NCBI RefSeq assembly: GCF_003576455.2
Contig: NZ_CP032869.1
Span: 5,022,001-5,086,000 of the forward strand
DNA: 64,000 nucleotides
Origin: Mucilaginibacter celer
GTDB taxonomy: Bacteria; Bacteroidota; Bacteroidia; Sphingobacteriales; Sphingobacteriaceae
Direction: 5' to 3'
Both the position numbers and the translations under genes were made by a program. This document shows, piece by piece, positions 1 through 9,149 of the stretch (its first letter is position 1; each line of letters begins with the position of its first letter). Under the pieces are notes generated by a model. The model did no database searches, was not told the DNA's origin, and was given only the letters and a program-made list of their open reading frames with translations.

Positions 1-1
1 A

Positions 2-1267
2 ACCGACCCTAAAGCCACCGAAGTTTGGGATCCGGAGCCCGAAGTTGTGTTACCTGGCACAGGGAACAAACCTCCGTCGGATGCTATTATTCTGTTTGAT
101 GGCAAAAACCTTGATAAATGGACCGATCAAAAAGGCAACAAACCCAGCTGGACTGTTAAAGACGGCATTGTAACCGTTAAACCCGGCAGCGGCTCCATCA
201 TCACCAAACAAAACTTTGCCGATTGCCAGCTGCACATTGAATGGCGCACACCCGCCATTGTGAAAGGCGAAGGCCAGGAACGCGGTAACAGCGGCGTAAT
301 TATGCAAAGCCGGTACGAACTTCAGATACTGGACAGTTATAAAAACCGCACCTACTCAAACGGGCAGGCAGGTTCTATATACAAACAATATGTACCCCAG
401 GTTAATGCCTCGCTTAAACCCGGCGCCTGGCAAAAATATGATATCATTTACACCGCCCCCCGTTTCAATATAGATAGTTCGGTTAAAACACCGGCTTATA
501 TTACAGTATTGCACAATGGAGTGCTGGTACAAAACCATGTGGCTATTAAAGGTACAGTAGCCCACGTTGGGCAGCCTAAATATCAAAAACATGCCTTCGC
601 ACTGCCTTTGTTGTTGCAGGAGCATGAGTTCCCGGTATCGTTTCGCAATATCTGGATCAGGGAGCTGGGCGTTCAAAAACTACTCAACGGTAAGGATAAA
701 AAAGGCTGGTATACTTACCTGGATACCTTGGGCAAGGACAATGATGTACACCATAACTTCGCCATCGAAAATGGCATGGTGCATGTTATGGGCAAATACT
801 TTGGCTATATGGCCACTCAGAAATCGTACGATAACTATTACCTTAAGGTAGTATTTAAATGGGGCACCAAACAATATCATCCCCGCGAAAAAGGGGCGCG
901 CGATGCCGGTATTTTATATCATTTTGGAGAAAGTGATAAAGACGTGGTTTGGCCTCGATCAATTGAATGCCAGATACAGGAAGGTGATTGCGGCGATATT
1001 TGGTGCGTACAGCACACCAGCGTGGTTACGCCCAATAAATCAGCCATCGAGTGGGATCAGCAGCGGGTTTATCGCACCGCCAATTTCGAAAACCCGTGCG
1101 GCGAATGGAATACCATCGAAATTATTTGCAGCGGCAATCAGATTGAGCATTACGTAAACGGGCACCTGGTAAACTGGGGCATAGCCTCGCTTTCACATGG
1201 GCGTATCCTGCTGCAATCGGAAGGAGCCGAAATTTGGTACAAATCAATCGAGTTGACGCCGTTATGA
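2..1267 (+). CDS. Two-domain DUF1080 (3-keto-disaccharide hydrolase) protein, 5' end outside window
   Basis: The frame is open from base 2 with no stop, so the true start lies left of the window; the GTG at 47 is only the first start-like codon visible. The 421 visible residues hold two DUF1080 domains, a jelly-roll fold found in secreted or periplasmic Bacteroidota proteins and in 3-keto-glycoside hydrolases. The first begins at the LFDGKNLDKW motif and has ERGNSGV; the second begins near LLNGKDKKGW and has the related RDAGILYHF. Any signal peptide would be in the missing part. A role in breaking down keto-sugars or related glycosides is family knowledge; the substrate cannot be read. It ends 56 bases before the LytTR gene on the same strand. 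Confidence 0.85.
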   Translation, partial: TDPKATEVWDPEPEVVLPGTGNKPPSDAIILFDGKNLDKWTDQKGNKPSWTVKDGIVTVKPGSGSIITKQNFADCQLHIEWRTPAIVKGEGQERGNSGVIMQSRYELQILDSYKNRTYSNGQAGSIYKQYVPQVNASLKPGAWQKYDIIYTAPRFNIDSSVKTPAYITVLHNGVLVQNHVAIKGTVAHVGQPKYQKHAFALPLLLQEHEFPVSFRNIWIRELGVQKLLNGKDKKGWYTYLDTLGKDNDVHHNFAIENGMVHVMGKYFGYMATQKSYDNYYLKVVFKWGTKQYHPREKGARDAGILYHFGESDKDVVWPRSIECQIQEGDCGDIWCVQHTSVVTPNKSAIEWDQQRVYRTANFENPCGEWNTIEIICSGNQIEHYVNGHLVNWGIASLSHGRILLQSEGAEIWYKSIELTPL

Positions 1268-1323
1268 TACTTTTAAGAAATCAGAATATTTAATTTAAAC
1301 CATTATTACATTATTTTTACGCT

Positions 1324-2055
1324 ATGATAAGATGTTTGGTAGTTGACGATGAGCCTTTGGCGCTGCACATTCTGGAAGATTATATATCCAAAATGCCTTT
1401 TTTGCAATTGGTTAAAGCCACAACCAACCCTATCGAAGCCCTAACCATGGTGCAGGCCGCCGAAGCCGACCTGGTTTTCCTCGACGTGCAAATGCCCGAA
1501 CTTACCGGCATCCAATTCCTGAAAATAGCCAACGGCAAGGCCAAAGTAATTTTAACCACCGCCTACCCGCAATACGCCTTAGAAGGTTACGAACTTGATG
1601 TGGTAGATTACCTGCTGAAACCCATCGCATTCGACCGGTTTTTTAAATCGGTACAAAAAGCGCAGTCCATCATTCAGCCGGTAGCCACCAAACCGGTGGT
1701 AGTACAGGCCGAGCCCGTGCAACAGGATGATTTTTCGACAGATTTTATTTTTGTTAAAACCGAGCATAAAATTCAGAAAGTATACCTGCACGATATTGTG
1801 TTTATTGAGGGCTTGAAGGATTACATCTCCATATTTACCTCAACCGAGCGTATCATTACCCTGCAAGGCATGAAAAAAATGGAAGATGCCCTGCCCGAAA
1901 AACATTTTGTACGCGTACATAAATCATACATTGTAGCGCTTAACAAAATTGACAGCATCGAGCGGAGCCGCATCCAGATAGGTGATAAGATCATCCCGGT
2001 GGGTGATACTTACAGGGATGAGTTTTTCAGGATGATTGAGAATAAGAATATATAG
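1324..2055 (+). CDS. LytTR-family response regulator
   Basis: A 243-residue cytoplasmic two-component regulator. Residues 1-120 form a receiver with the acidic pair D8-D9, phospho-acceptor D54 (VFLDVQMPE) and conserved K99 (LLKPI). Residues about 140-240 form a LytTR DNA-binding domain (FIFVKTEHKIQKV, DYISIFT, FVRVHKSYIVALNKI). In Bacteroidota such regulators usually act with a LytS/YehU-type kinase, but none is adjacent, so it is an orphan here. The ATG at 1324 directly begins the first beta strand of the receiver, which supports this start. The domain order is certain; the regulated genes are unknown. Confidence 0.93.
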   Translation: MIRCLVVDDEPLALHILEDYISKMPFLQLVKATTNPIEALTMVQAAEADLVFLDVQMPELTGIQFLKIANGKAKVILTTAYPQYALEGYELDVVDYLLKPIAFDRFFKSVQKAQSIIQPVATKPVVVQAEPVQQDDFSTDFIFVKTEHKIQKVYLHDIVFIEGLKDYISIFTSTERIITLQGMKKMEDALPEKHFVRVHKSYIVALNKIDSIERSRIQIGDKIIPVGDTYRDEFFRMIENKNI

Positions 2056-2130
2056 GTTGCTTTTGTGAATTAATCCTTTGTTGTCTAAAAGCCGCGGCAT
2101 CTGAAGGGATATAACATTTTCACCTTTACA

Positions 2131-2260
2131 ATGCTGAGGAACGAAGCATCTTCTTCGCCCTGTGTAGCCGCTATGCTTGTTGTAGAAGATCCTTCGCTAC
2201 CGCTCAGGATGACAAACTTTTTTAATTATGTCATGGGTAGGAACGAAGGATGACAAACTG
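2131..2260. repeat. Degenerate GAGGAACGAAG-type intergenic repeat
   Basis: This 347-base gap (2056-2402) has no gene. It contains TGAGGAACGAAGCATC, then an inverse-like AGAAGATCCTTCGCTACCGCTCAGGATGACAAA part (split here: AGATCCTTCGCT and CTCAGGATGACAAA), and a second GGAACGAAGGATGACAAA-like piece. The unit is related to the cleaner inverted repeat at 6067-6161, so both look like members of one interspersed family. Similarity is by eye. Confidence 0.5.
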
Positions 2261-2402
2261 TATTAACGCCTACTTTGAACAACCCGGTGGCTGCTATTTT
2301 ACATCCACCTAAAACTTTTTCACAACTTACCTATTTAAACAATATATTTCATAGAAGTATATTTTTTGTAATTTACGCACCGTTCATCCTATAAAACAAG
2401 TT

Positions 2403-4625
2403 ATGACGTACCAGGTAGACCTGACCAATTGTGACAGAGAACCCATCCACATCCCCGGAAAAATCCAATCGCACGGCTTCCTGATTGCCGTAAACAGTAA
2501 AAGCTATAATATCTCATACGTAAGCAAAAACGTAGAAGCCTTTACCGGTCTTGAGGCAACCGGCCTGCTTGGTAAAAACATAGCGGATTTCGAACAGCAG
2601 CTGGAAATTTCGGGCGATATCGCCTCGCTACAGCAGTTGCTTAACCTGGCCAAAGTAACCAAAACTTCAGATACTATTAACCCGCTGGCCATTGATGTTA
2701 AAGGAACCAGCTATAACCTCATTATCAGCCATTCGGTAAACGACCTGGTACTGGAATTTGAACCAACCGAATCAGACCTTGGGTATGACATCCAGAAAAT
2801 CATAGGCCGTTCGGTATCTGAAATTTTAAGTGGTAAAAACCTGAATATCTTGCTGCAAAACGCGGCTTTCGAAATAAAAAAGATCATCAATTATGATAGG
2901 GTGATGATCTATAAATTTAATGAGGACGGACACGGCGAGGTAACCGCCGAGGTGAAAAATGACAACCTGGAGCCTTTTTTAGGTTTACATTACCCGGCAT
3001 CGGACATACCTAAACAGGCACGCGAACTTTATAAGATCAATCTTACCCGTATTATTGCCGATGTTAATTCAGAAAGCTCGGCTATTATCACTTATCAAGA
3101 TCAGGCAACGCCGCTTGATCTTACCCATTCCGGATTAAGGGCGGTATCACCCATCCATATCCAGTATTTAAAAAATATGGGCGTTGAGTCGAGTTTCAGT
3201 ATTTCGCTTATAGCCCATGGCGAATTGTGGGGCCTCGTAGCCTGCCATAACTATTCGCCGAGGTTTATTGATTACAAATCCAGGGACGCTTCTAAGCTCA
3301 TTGGCCACATCCTTTCATCGGCACTCGAATACAGGCAGGATGAGGAAGATAACGCAAAACTGCATGAACTTACCGAAGCAGCCAACGCTATCGCCGATTA
3401 CATAAAAAAAGATTCGGACTTTACTTTCGCGCTCACACGTAATAAAATTACCCTTAAAGATGTAACTACGGCTTCGGGCGTAGCACTGATATACGATGGC
3501 GACATCAACACCATTGGCCAAACCCCAACCACCGACCAAATTGCCGAAATTGCCGATTGGCTTAAAACCAATATGGTAGATACTGTGTACAGCACACATC
3601 GTTTCCCGGCCATATTCACTGCCGCGCAGCAATATAGCGATGTAGCAAGCGGTATTTTAGCCTGCTCGTTATCAAAAGAGCTTGGAGAAATGATCATCTG
3701 GTTTAAACCCGAGCAAGTTACGTCCATCAACTGGGCGGGAAATCCTGAAAAACCGGTTGAAGAGACGGCGGATGGCATGCTGCAATTATCGCCCCGCAAA
3801 TCATTTGAGAGCTGGACTGAAATTGTAAAGTTCACCTCCGAAAAATGGAAAACCGATGAGATAACCGCGGTACTGAAAGTTAGGGAGGATATTATCTACG
3901 CAATAAACCGCAAAGCCAACGAGATCAGGATTCTTAACGAGCGGTTACAATTGGCTTATGATGAATTGGACACTTTCAGCTATACCATATCGCACGATTT
4001 GCGTACACCCTTATCATCCATAAAAAGCTATTCGGAACTGCTTTTAGCCACCAATAAAAGCCTGGATGATTCGGCAAAGAAAATGCTTGACCGGATTATA
4101 AAAGGCACCGACAAAATGCACATGCTTATCAAAGAGATATTGCATTACTCGCGTGTTGGCCGTGCCGAAATTGAACTGCTGCCTATTAATATGGGCTTAT
4201 TACTGAAAGAGATAAAACGGGAGGTGCTATCAGCCCTTAACCCCGAAAATATTGAATTTACCATTGGCGAAACACCATCCATTAACGGTGATAGCGTGAT
4301 GATAACCCAGGTTTTTACCAACCTCATTAATAACGCGGTTAAATATTCGTCCAAATCCAATCCGTCAAAAGTATCAGTACAAGGCGAAACACGGAACAAT
4401 GAAGTGGTTTATTCCGTATCAGACAATGGTGTTGGTATTGATGTAAATTACTATAACCGGGTATTTGAATTATTTAAACGTATGGATAACGCATTGGAAT
4501 TTGAAGGCACCGGTGTAGGCCTGGCAATCGTAAAGCGTATTGTTGAAAAACACAACGCGCGTATATGGTTTGAAAGTAAGTTAGGAATTGGCACAGTTTT
4601 TTACATATCATTTAAAATAAGTTAG
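2403..4625 (+). CDS. bphP: Bacteriophytochrome sensor histidine kinase
   Basis: A 740-residue red/far-red photoreceptor kinase with the standard PAS-GAF-PHY-HisKA-HATPase_c order. C10 in the N-terminal LTNCDREPIHIPG stretch is the conserved biliverdin attachment site. The GAF domain carries PASDIP (198-203) and H252 of the chromophore pocket. The PHY domain has the tongue motifs WAGNP (444-448) and PRKSFESW (464-471). The kinase has the phospho-acceptor H531 in SHDLRTP, an N box at about N643-N644 and G boxes (DNGVGID, GTGVGLAIV). Two receivers and a heme oxygenase follow with almost no gaps, giving a complete light-sensing operon that makes its own biliverdin. All key residues are present, so it should be active. 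Confidence 0.97.
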   Translation: MTYQVDLTNCDREPIHIPGKIQSHGFLIAVNSKSYNISYVSKNVEAFTGLEATGLLGKNIADFEQQLEISGDIASLQQLLNLAKVTKTSDTINPLAIDVKGTSYNLIISHSVNDLVLEFEPTESDLGYDIQKIIGRSVSEILSGKNLNILLQNAAFEIKKIINYDRVMIYKFNEDGHGEVTAEVKNDNLEPFLGLHYPASDIPKQARELYKINLTRIIADVNSESSAIITYQDQATPLDLTHSGLRAVSPIHIQYLKNMGVESSFSISLIAHGELWGLVACHNYSPRFIDYKSRDASKLIGHILSSALEYRQDEEDNAKLHELTEAANAIADYIKKDSDFTFALTRNKITLKDVTTASGVALIYDGDINTIGQTPTTDQIAEIADWLKTNMVDTVYSTHRFPAIFTAAQQYSDVASGILACSLSKELGEMIIWFKPEQVTSINWAGNPEKPVEETADGMLQLSPRKSFESWTEIVKFTSEKWKTDEITAVLKVREDIIYAINRKANEIRILNERLQLAYDELDTFSYTISHDLRTPLSSIKSYSELLLATNKSLDDSAKKMLDRIIKGTDKMHMLIKEILHYSRVGRAEIELLPINMGLLLKEIKREVLSALNPENIEFTIGETPSINGDSVMITQVFTNLINNAVKYSSKSNPSKVSVQGETRNNEVVYSVSDNGVGIDVNYYNRVFELFKRMDNALEFEGTGVGLAIVKRIVEKHNARIWFESKLGIGTVFYISFKIS

Positions 4626-4627
4626 TT

Positions 4628-5047
4628 GTGAGTTCACCCGATATATTTTACGTAGAAGACGACGAAGATTTTGCATTTATAATGCAGCATGCTGTAAAGG
4701 AGGTGAAAGATGGGTTAACCGTAAAAATCATCGACAACGGAAAAGATGCGCTCGAACAATTAAAACAACTTACCGATGCCCGTGTTAAGCCTAAGTTAAT
4801 ATTGCTTGATCTTAATTTGCCTGGTTTATCGGGGCTCGACCTTGTTAAACGTATCAGAGAAATACCTTTTTTAAAATATGTACCGGTGGTGTTCTTTTCA
4901 ACTTCAGATAATCCTAAAGATGTTAAAGCCTCGCTTGAATTTGGTGCAAACGCCTATTTAACCAAGCCGGCAGGCTATTTAAACCTGGTGAATTGTGTTG
5001 AATCATTGTACAACTTCTGGTTCACCAAAAATTTAAATGTCAATTAA
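4628..5047 (+). CDS. Single-domain response regulator of the phytochrome operon
   Basis: A 139-residue stand-alone receiver with no output domain. It has acidic residues at the end of strand 1 (VEDDED), phospho-acceptor D61 (LLDLNLPG) and the KPAG lysine near the C-terminus. It starts with GTG two bases after the bphP stop, so translation is probably coupled. Receivers of this kind, like Rcp1 of cyanobacterial Cph1, usually take phosphate from a phytochrome kinase. It overlaps the next receiver gene by 11 bases. The partnership with BphP is inferred from position. Confidence 0.92.
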   Translation: MSSPDIFYVEDDEDFAFIMQHAVKEVKDGLTVKIIDNGKDALEQLKQLTDARVKPKLILLDLNLPGLSGLDLVKRIREIPFLKYVPVVFFSTSDNPKDVKASLEFGANAYLTKPAGYLNLVNCVESLYNFWFTKNLNVN

Positions 5048-5408
5048 AACACTCAAAAAAATATTAGTTATCGAGGATGATCCGGATATAGCCGATATCA
5101 TGGAAATTGCTTTGGGCGATAAATATGATGTTGCTATTAAAATGGATGGCTATGATATCTCAGATCATGTAGAAAGTTTTAGCCCGGATCTGATTATGCT
5201 TGATAACTACATAGGCCAAAAAGAAGCCAAAGAAATTATTGCCGAAATACATTTGGTTGATGACCATAGAACTATACCTTTTGTACTGTTTTCAGGCCAT
5301 GACGATATTACACGGATCGCTCAGCACATTAATGCCACGGCTTATTTAGCAAAACCTTTTGCGCTTGATGATCTTTATAAATGCGTTGATGCTATATTAG
5401 CAGCATAA
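5037..5408 (+). CDS. Second single-domain response regulator of the phytochrome operon
   Basis: A 123-residue receiver with the acidic cluster EDDPD (13-17), predicted phospho-acceptor D56 in IMLDNYIG and the lysine of AYLAKPF. The residues after D56 (NYIG rather than the usual MPxM/LPG) and a short loop mark it as divergent from the first receiver, so the two probably do different jobs, for example phosphate sink and output. There is no DNA-binding domain. Its start lies inside the previous gene, and the heme oxygenase follows after 14 bases. Confidence 0.9.
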   Translation: MSIKTLKKILVIEDDPDIADIMEIALGDKYDVAIKMDGYDISDHVESFSPDLIMLDNYIGQKEAKEIIAEIHLVDDHRTIPFVLFSGHDDITRIAQHINATAYLAKPFALDDLYKCVDAILAA

Positions 5409-5422
5409 AAAAGATCGCTTCT

Positions 5423-6046
5423 ATGCTTCATGAAAAAATAAAACAAGCTACTACCAGCCTGCACAACCAGTTGGAACAAAACATGTTTGTTGGGCAAATA
5501 ATGGATGGTTCGCTTACGTTTGAGCAGTATCTGATCATACTGCATTTAAACTACGGCATACACCTGGCTGCGGAAGGCTTTTTATTTGGGGGATTGAGCA
5601 ACGCATTGCAGCAAAAACTTGATATAACCAATCGTATTAAGCTACCGGCGTTGTTAAAAGATCTTGAGGAGATTAATACGAATATGAGCCCGGATATCGA
5701 AGGGCCGCCTCCCAACTACATCGATTTGAGCAGCGACGCGGCGATATTAGGCGCCATGTATGTTTTAGAAGGTGCTACGCTTGGCGGCAATGTGATCGTA
5801 AAGCGACTAAAGACCAATGAGCACCTTGTACCCCGCAATCTGAATTATCATTATTACCAGGTATATGGCGATCAACTCGGCGCTAAATGGAAACAGTTTT
5901 TGGAAGTGCTTAATGAGATACCGGAAACGGAACATCAAACTGCTATTGATAGTGCGGTAAGGTTATTTGAGCGGATGACAAGCAATAAGGTAGCGGTTAA
6001 AACAGTTACGGTTACTTTGGTGCCACCTCCGCCGGTTGGATTTTAG
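5423..6046 (+). CDS. bphO: Biliverdin-producing heme oxygenase
   Basis: A 207-residue HemO/BphO-type heme oxygenase that opens heme to biliverdin, the chromophore that phytochromes bind. H14 in the TTSLHNQLE motif is the predicted proximal heme ligand, and the GAMYVLEGATLGG segment is the distal-helix glycine-rich region that contacts heme. As the last gene of the bphP operon it makes the photoreceptor independent of other biliverdin sources. A 27-bp inverted repeat and a strong hairpin follow before the convergent ABC gene. Confidence 0.93.
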   Translation: MLHEKIKQATTSLHNQLEQNMFVGQIMDGSLTFEQYLIILHLNYGIHLAAEGFLFGGLSNALQQKLDITNRIKLPALLKDLEEINTNMSPDIEGPPPNYIDLSSDAAILGAMYVLEGATLGGNVIVKRLKTNEHLVPRNLNYHYYQVYGDQLGAKWKQFLEVLNEIPETEHQTAIDSAVRLFERMTSNKVAVKTVTVTLVPPPPVGF

Positions 6047-6066
6047 GAACAGTTATATCTTTTAGC

Positions 6067-6161
6067 CGTCATTGCGAGGAACGAAGCAATCGCGAACCAT
6101 ACAGGGCGAATCTGCTTAGCCGCTCTGCCTCCGTGCGATTGCTTCGTTCCTCGCAATGACG
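6067..6161. repeat. Interspersed perfect inverted repeat, 27-bp arms
   Basis: The arms at 6067-6093 and 6135-6161 are perfect reverse complements (CGTCATTGCGAGGAACGAAG... and its mirror) around a 41-base centre. A degenerate relative lies at 2131-2260. The length and position in a convergent gap suit a non-autonomous interspersed palindromic element of the REP/MITE kind. No coding capacity. Confidence 0.75.
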
Positions 6162-6170
6162 TTAGAATAG

Positions 6171-6208
6171 AACAATAAAGGCGATGTTTTCACATCGCCT
6201 TTATTGTT
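6171..6208. terminator. Bidirectional terminator between bphO and the ABC exporter
   Basis: A perfect 16-bp stem (6171-6186 with 6193-6208) encloses a 6-base loop TTTTCA. The stem is A/T-rich at its foot, so runs of T follow it on both strands. It lies between two convergent genes and can stop transcription from both sides. Confidence 0.8.
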
Positions 6209-6219
6209 GGTATATAATA

Positions 6220-7986
6220 TCAATCCAACGCATCCGCTGTATCCTTCTCCCCTATCTGTTGCCTCCACATGGCATAATACAAACCTTTTTGAGCGATGAG
6301 ATCAGCATGTTTGCCCGATTCAATAATGCGGCCTTTTTCCAACACGTAAATGCTATCGGCATGCATAATGGTTGATAAGCGGTGAGCTATCAATATGGTA
6401 ATATGATTTTCTGTTTCGGATACCTCACGAATAGTTTCGGTGATCTCCTCTTCGGTGATCGAATCAAGCGATGAGGTAGCCTCGTCAAACACCAGAATAT
6501 CCGGACGACGTAATAATGCACGGGCTATAGAAAGACGCTGCTTTTCTCCGCCGGATACCTTTACGCCGCCTTCGCCAATTACGGTACTTAAACCCTTATC
6601 GGCACGGGCCAGCAGGGTTTGGCAGGCGGCCCGCTGTAATACATCCATACATTCTTCGTCGGTAGCACCGGGGCGCACAAACTGCAGGTTTTCGCGGATA
6701 GTGCCCGAAAACAGCTGCGTATCCTGGGTTACAAAACCTATTTTTTCGCGCAGCTGATCGAGGTCAATTTCTTTGCTTAATGTACCGTTATATAAAATAT
6801 CGCCCTGTAACGGCTGATATAAACCCACCAGCAATTTCACCAATGTTGTTTTACCAGAGCCTGAAGGGCCAACAAACGCAATGGTCTCGCCCGATTGGGT
6901 TTCGAAATTGATATGGTTAAGCGCGTTACGATTAGCCGTTAAATGCTTAAAGGTAACATCGCTGAATGTTAAAGTATTTACCTTTTCAAGCAACACCGGT
7001 TTTTCGGGCTTTTTATCAATCGGCGTATTCAGGATCCCTTTAAAATTACCCAACGAAACCTCGGCCTCACGCCATGATTGGATAACGGTGCCCAACTCCT
7101 GCAATGGGTTAAACAGGAAAAACGAGTAGAATAAAAATTTCAGATAATCGCCGGGCGTAAGTGTTCCCTTAAAAATAAGTACCAGCAGTATCACCACCAT
7201 AATACTTCTTACCAGGTTTACGGTGGTACCCTGCACAAAGCTCATGCTTCGCACGTATTTCACTTTTTTTAGTTCGAGGTCGAGGATTTTATAAGTGGTG
7301 TTATTGAGCCTTTCAATTTCCTGTTTGGCCAGGCCAAGGCTTTTCACCAGCTCGATATTCCTTAACGACTCGGTAGTTGAACCGGCAAGGGCAGTGGTTT
7401 GCGATACAATATTTTTTTGAATTGTTTTGATCCTTTTACTCAGGGTCATACTTACAAAGGTGATAATGGGTATAGCTCCAAAATAAACCAATGTAACCTT
7501 ATAGCTTACTGTTGACGAGTAAACAATAACAAAAACCATCCCTACCAAACTCACAAATAGCACCCCGATAAATGAGGTGATAAACTTTTCACAATCGGTA
7601 CGCACTTTTTGCAGTATCCCCAGGGTTTCGCCGCTTCGCTGATCTTCAAATACCTGGTAAGGCAACTCGAGCGAATGGCGCAGGCCATCGGCATACATTT
7701 CGGCACCAACCTTTTGAGTGATGATATTAGTAAAATAATCCTGGAAGTTTTTGGCTATACGCGATACCATTGCCGCGCCTATGGCAAGACCTATCATGCC
7801 CAGCGAGCCGTAAAAGCGATAATCGAAAGTATGTACCAGCTTGTCTTTCGGCACAATGTAGGTATCCATAATATGACCCGTTATAAGCGGATCGAGCAAT
7901 GAAAACCCAATATTAAAAGCAGCCAGCACCAGGGCCAGCACCACAACCATGCGATGCTTTTTTAAATAAGAAAGTAATAAATCCAT
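6220..7986 (-). CDS. ABC exporter, fused membrane and ATPase domains
   Basis: A 588-residue half-transporter of the MsbA/multidrug type. Six membrane helices fill roughly residues 1-310. The nucleotide-binding domain follows with Walker A GPSGSGKTT, signature VSGGEKQR, Walker B ILVFDEATSSLD and the IAHRLST switch. The ATG at 7986 is preferred over an upstream in-frame ATG at 8031 because the longer version would start inside the terminator hairpin of frr (8007-8039). It probably works as a homodimer in the inner membrane; the cargo (lipid or drug) cannot be told. Confidence 0.9.
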   Translation of the reverse strand: MDLLLSYLKKHRMVVVLALVLAAFNIGFSLLDPLITGHIMDTYIVPKDKLVHTFDYRFYGSLGMIGLAIGAAMVSRIAKNFQDYFTNIITQKVGAEMYADGLRHSLELPYQVFEDQRSGETLGILQKVRTDCEKFITSFIGVLFVSLVGMVFVIVYSSTVSYKVTLVYFGAIPIITFVSMTLSKRIKTIQKNIVSQTTALAGSTTESLRNIELVKSLGLAKQEIERLNNTTYKILDLELKKVKYVRSMSFVQGTTVNLVRSIMVVILLVLIFKGTLTPGDYLKFLFYSFFLFNPLQELGTVIQSWREAEVSLGNFKGILNTPIDKKPEKPVLLEKVNTLTFSDVTFKHLTANRNALNHINFETQSGETIAFVGPSGSGKTTLVKLLVGLYQPLQGDILYNGTLSKEIDLDQLREKIGFVTQDTQLFSGTIRENLQFVRPGATDEECMDVLQRAACQTLLARADKGLSTVIGEGGVKVSGGEKQRLSIARALLRRPDILVFDEATSSLDSITEEEITETIREVSETENHITILIAHRLSTIMHADSIYVLEKGRIIESGKHADLIAQKGLYYAMWRQQIGEKDTADALD

Positions 7987-8006
7987 GTTTCGGCAGCAAA
8001 CATAAA

Positions 8007-8039
8007 AAAAGGGAATGGCTAAGTAGCTCATTCCCTTTT
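8007..8039 (-). terminator. Terminator of frr
   Basis: An 11-bp stem, AAAAGGGAATG at 8007-8017 paired with CATTCCCTTTT at 8029-8039, is followed on the minus strand by a T run. It lies 21 bases past the frr stop. Confidence 0.75.
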
Positions 8040-8059
8040 AATTTGACATAAGGTTAATA

Positions 8060-8623
8060 TTAAACCGTCATGATATCTTTTTCTTTAGCTTCTGATAATA
8101 CATCAACTTTGGCTATGTAAGCATCGGTAAGTTTTTGGATCTCAGCTTCGCCTGTTTTTATTTCATCTTCAGAAACACCTTCTGTTTTTAACTTTTTGAT
8201 CTTTTCGTTGGCATCTTTACGGATGTTACGGATAGCTACTTTACCTGTTTCGGCTTCGCCTTTGGCTTTTTTAACCAGGTCGCGACGGCGCTCTTCGGTA
8301 AGCGGCGGTACATTGATGCGGATGATGATACCGTCGTTTTGCGGATTAACACCAAGGTTGGCTTCTTTAATAGCTTTTTCGATAGGGTTTAGCAATGATT
8401 TTTCCCATGGCTGAACAACAATGGTACGGGCATCAGGGGTGTTAACACTGCCAATCTGGCTTAGCGGTGTTGAGGTACCATAGTAATCAACCCTGATATC
8501 GTCAAGTAATGAAGGGCTTGCCTTACCTGCACGTATTTTATTCAATTCGCTATCTGCATGGTCAATGGCCTTTTCCATCAGGGCCTTTGCATCGTTCACT
8601 TGTTTTTTAATGAGTTCGCTCAT
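8060..8623 (-). CDS. frr: Ribosome recycling factor
   Basis: A 187-residue RRF of normal length. It splits post-termination ribosomes together with EF-G. Family signatures visible are the KIRAGKASPSLLD stretch near the N-terminus, the central YYGTSTPLSQIGSVN hinge region and the C-terminal three-helix segment RRDLVKKAKGEAETGKVAIRN. It starts at an ATG at 8623 and is followed by its own terminator. Housekeeping gene marking this part as core chromosome. Confidence 0.97.
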   Translation of the reverse strand: MSELIKKQVNDAKALMEKAIDHADSELNKIRAGKASPSLLDDIRVDYYGTSTPLSQIGSVNTPDARTIVVQPWEKSLLNPIEKAIKEANLGVNPQNDGIIIRINVPPLTEERRRDLVKKAKGEAETGKVAIRNIRKDANEKIKKLKTEGVSEDEIKTGEAEIQKLTDAYIAKVDVLSEAKEKDIMTV

Positions 8624-8774
8624 CGGTTTTTAAATTTTCAACAAAAGTAACAAAATCTATCATTTTATGGCCGGGGTAATCCTTAACAATTAAAAACCGT
8701 TTAACAATAAATAACATTATTTAACATTTATATATTATTACAGGTTAACTATCTTCGTATAAAACGTTATAGCC

Positions 8775-9149
8775 ATGAAAAAAACCTTATTATTTATCAT
8801 ATTGGTAGCAGCTACCGCCCAGCTAAAAGCGCAAAATCTTAAAAAGGTTCCAGCCTCACCTTTCGATCAATTTTTGAAGCTAAAATCGGTTGATACCAGT
8901 TTATCCCGATTTATCCCGGTATTACCACAAAAAGGATTATCAAACAACCTTAATGGCGCAACATTAAACACCAAAGAGATTACGAGCAGTGTAACCGTAT
9001 ACAAAATGCCGGTAGTTAAAACCTACTCAAACGACCGGATGCCAATAGTTAAAACAGACGAACCAGGAATGAAATATCAGATGCTGATAAAAAAGTTAGG
9101 ATTAACCGATAAAGATACTACGGTGGTTATAGAGAAAACTACGCCTTAA
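8775..9149 (+). CDS. Small secreted protein of unknown function
   Basis: A 124-residue protein with a clear signal peptide (MKKTLLFIILVAATAQLKAQ, cleavage after KAQ). The mature part is about 104 residues, low in recognisable motifs, rich in Lys, Thr and Pro, with two similar KMPVVKTYSNDRMPIVKT segments. I do not recognise the family. Its last four bases overlap the end of the convergent fatty acid hydroxylase gene. An AT-rich region with a TATCTTCG box near 8750 could be its promoter. Confidence 0.75.
   Translation: MKKTLLFIILVAATAQLKAQNLKKVPASPFDQFLKLKSVDTSLSRFIPVLPQKGLSNNLNGATLNTKEITSSVTVYKMPVVKTYSNDRMPIVKTDEPGMKYQMLIKKLGLTDKDTTVVIEKTTP

Noticed and set aside
7987..8031. Longer N-terminus of the ABC exporter (start at 8031)
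   Set aside because: It would be translated from the terminator hairpin of frr and adds 15 residues with no family match; ATG 7986 is better.
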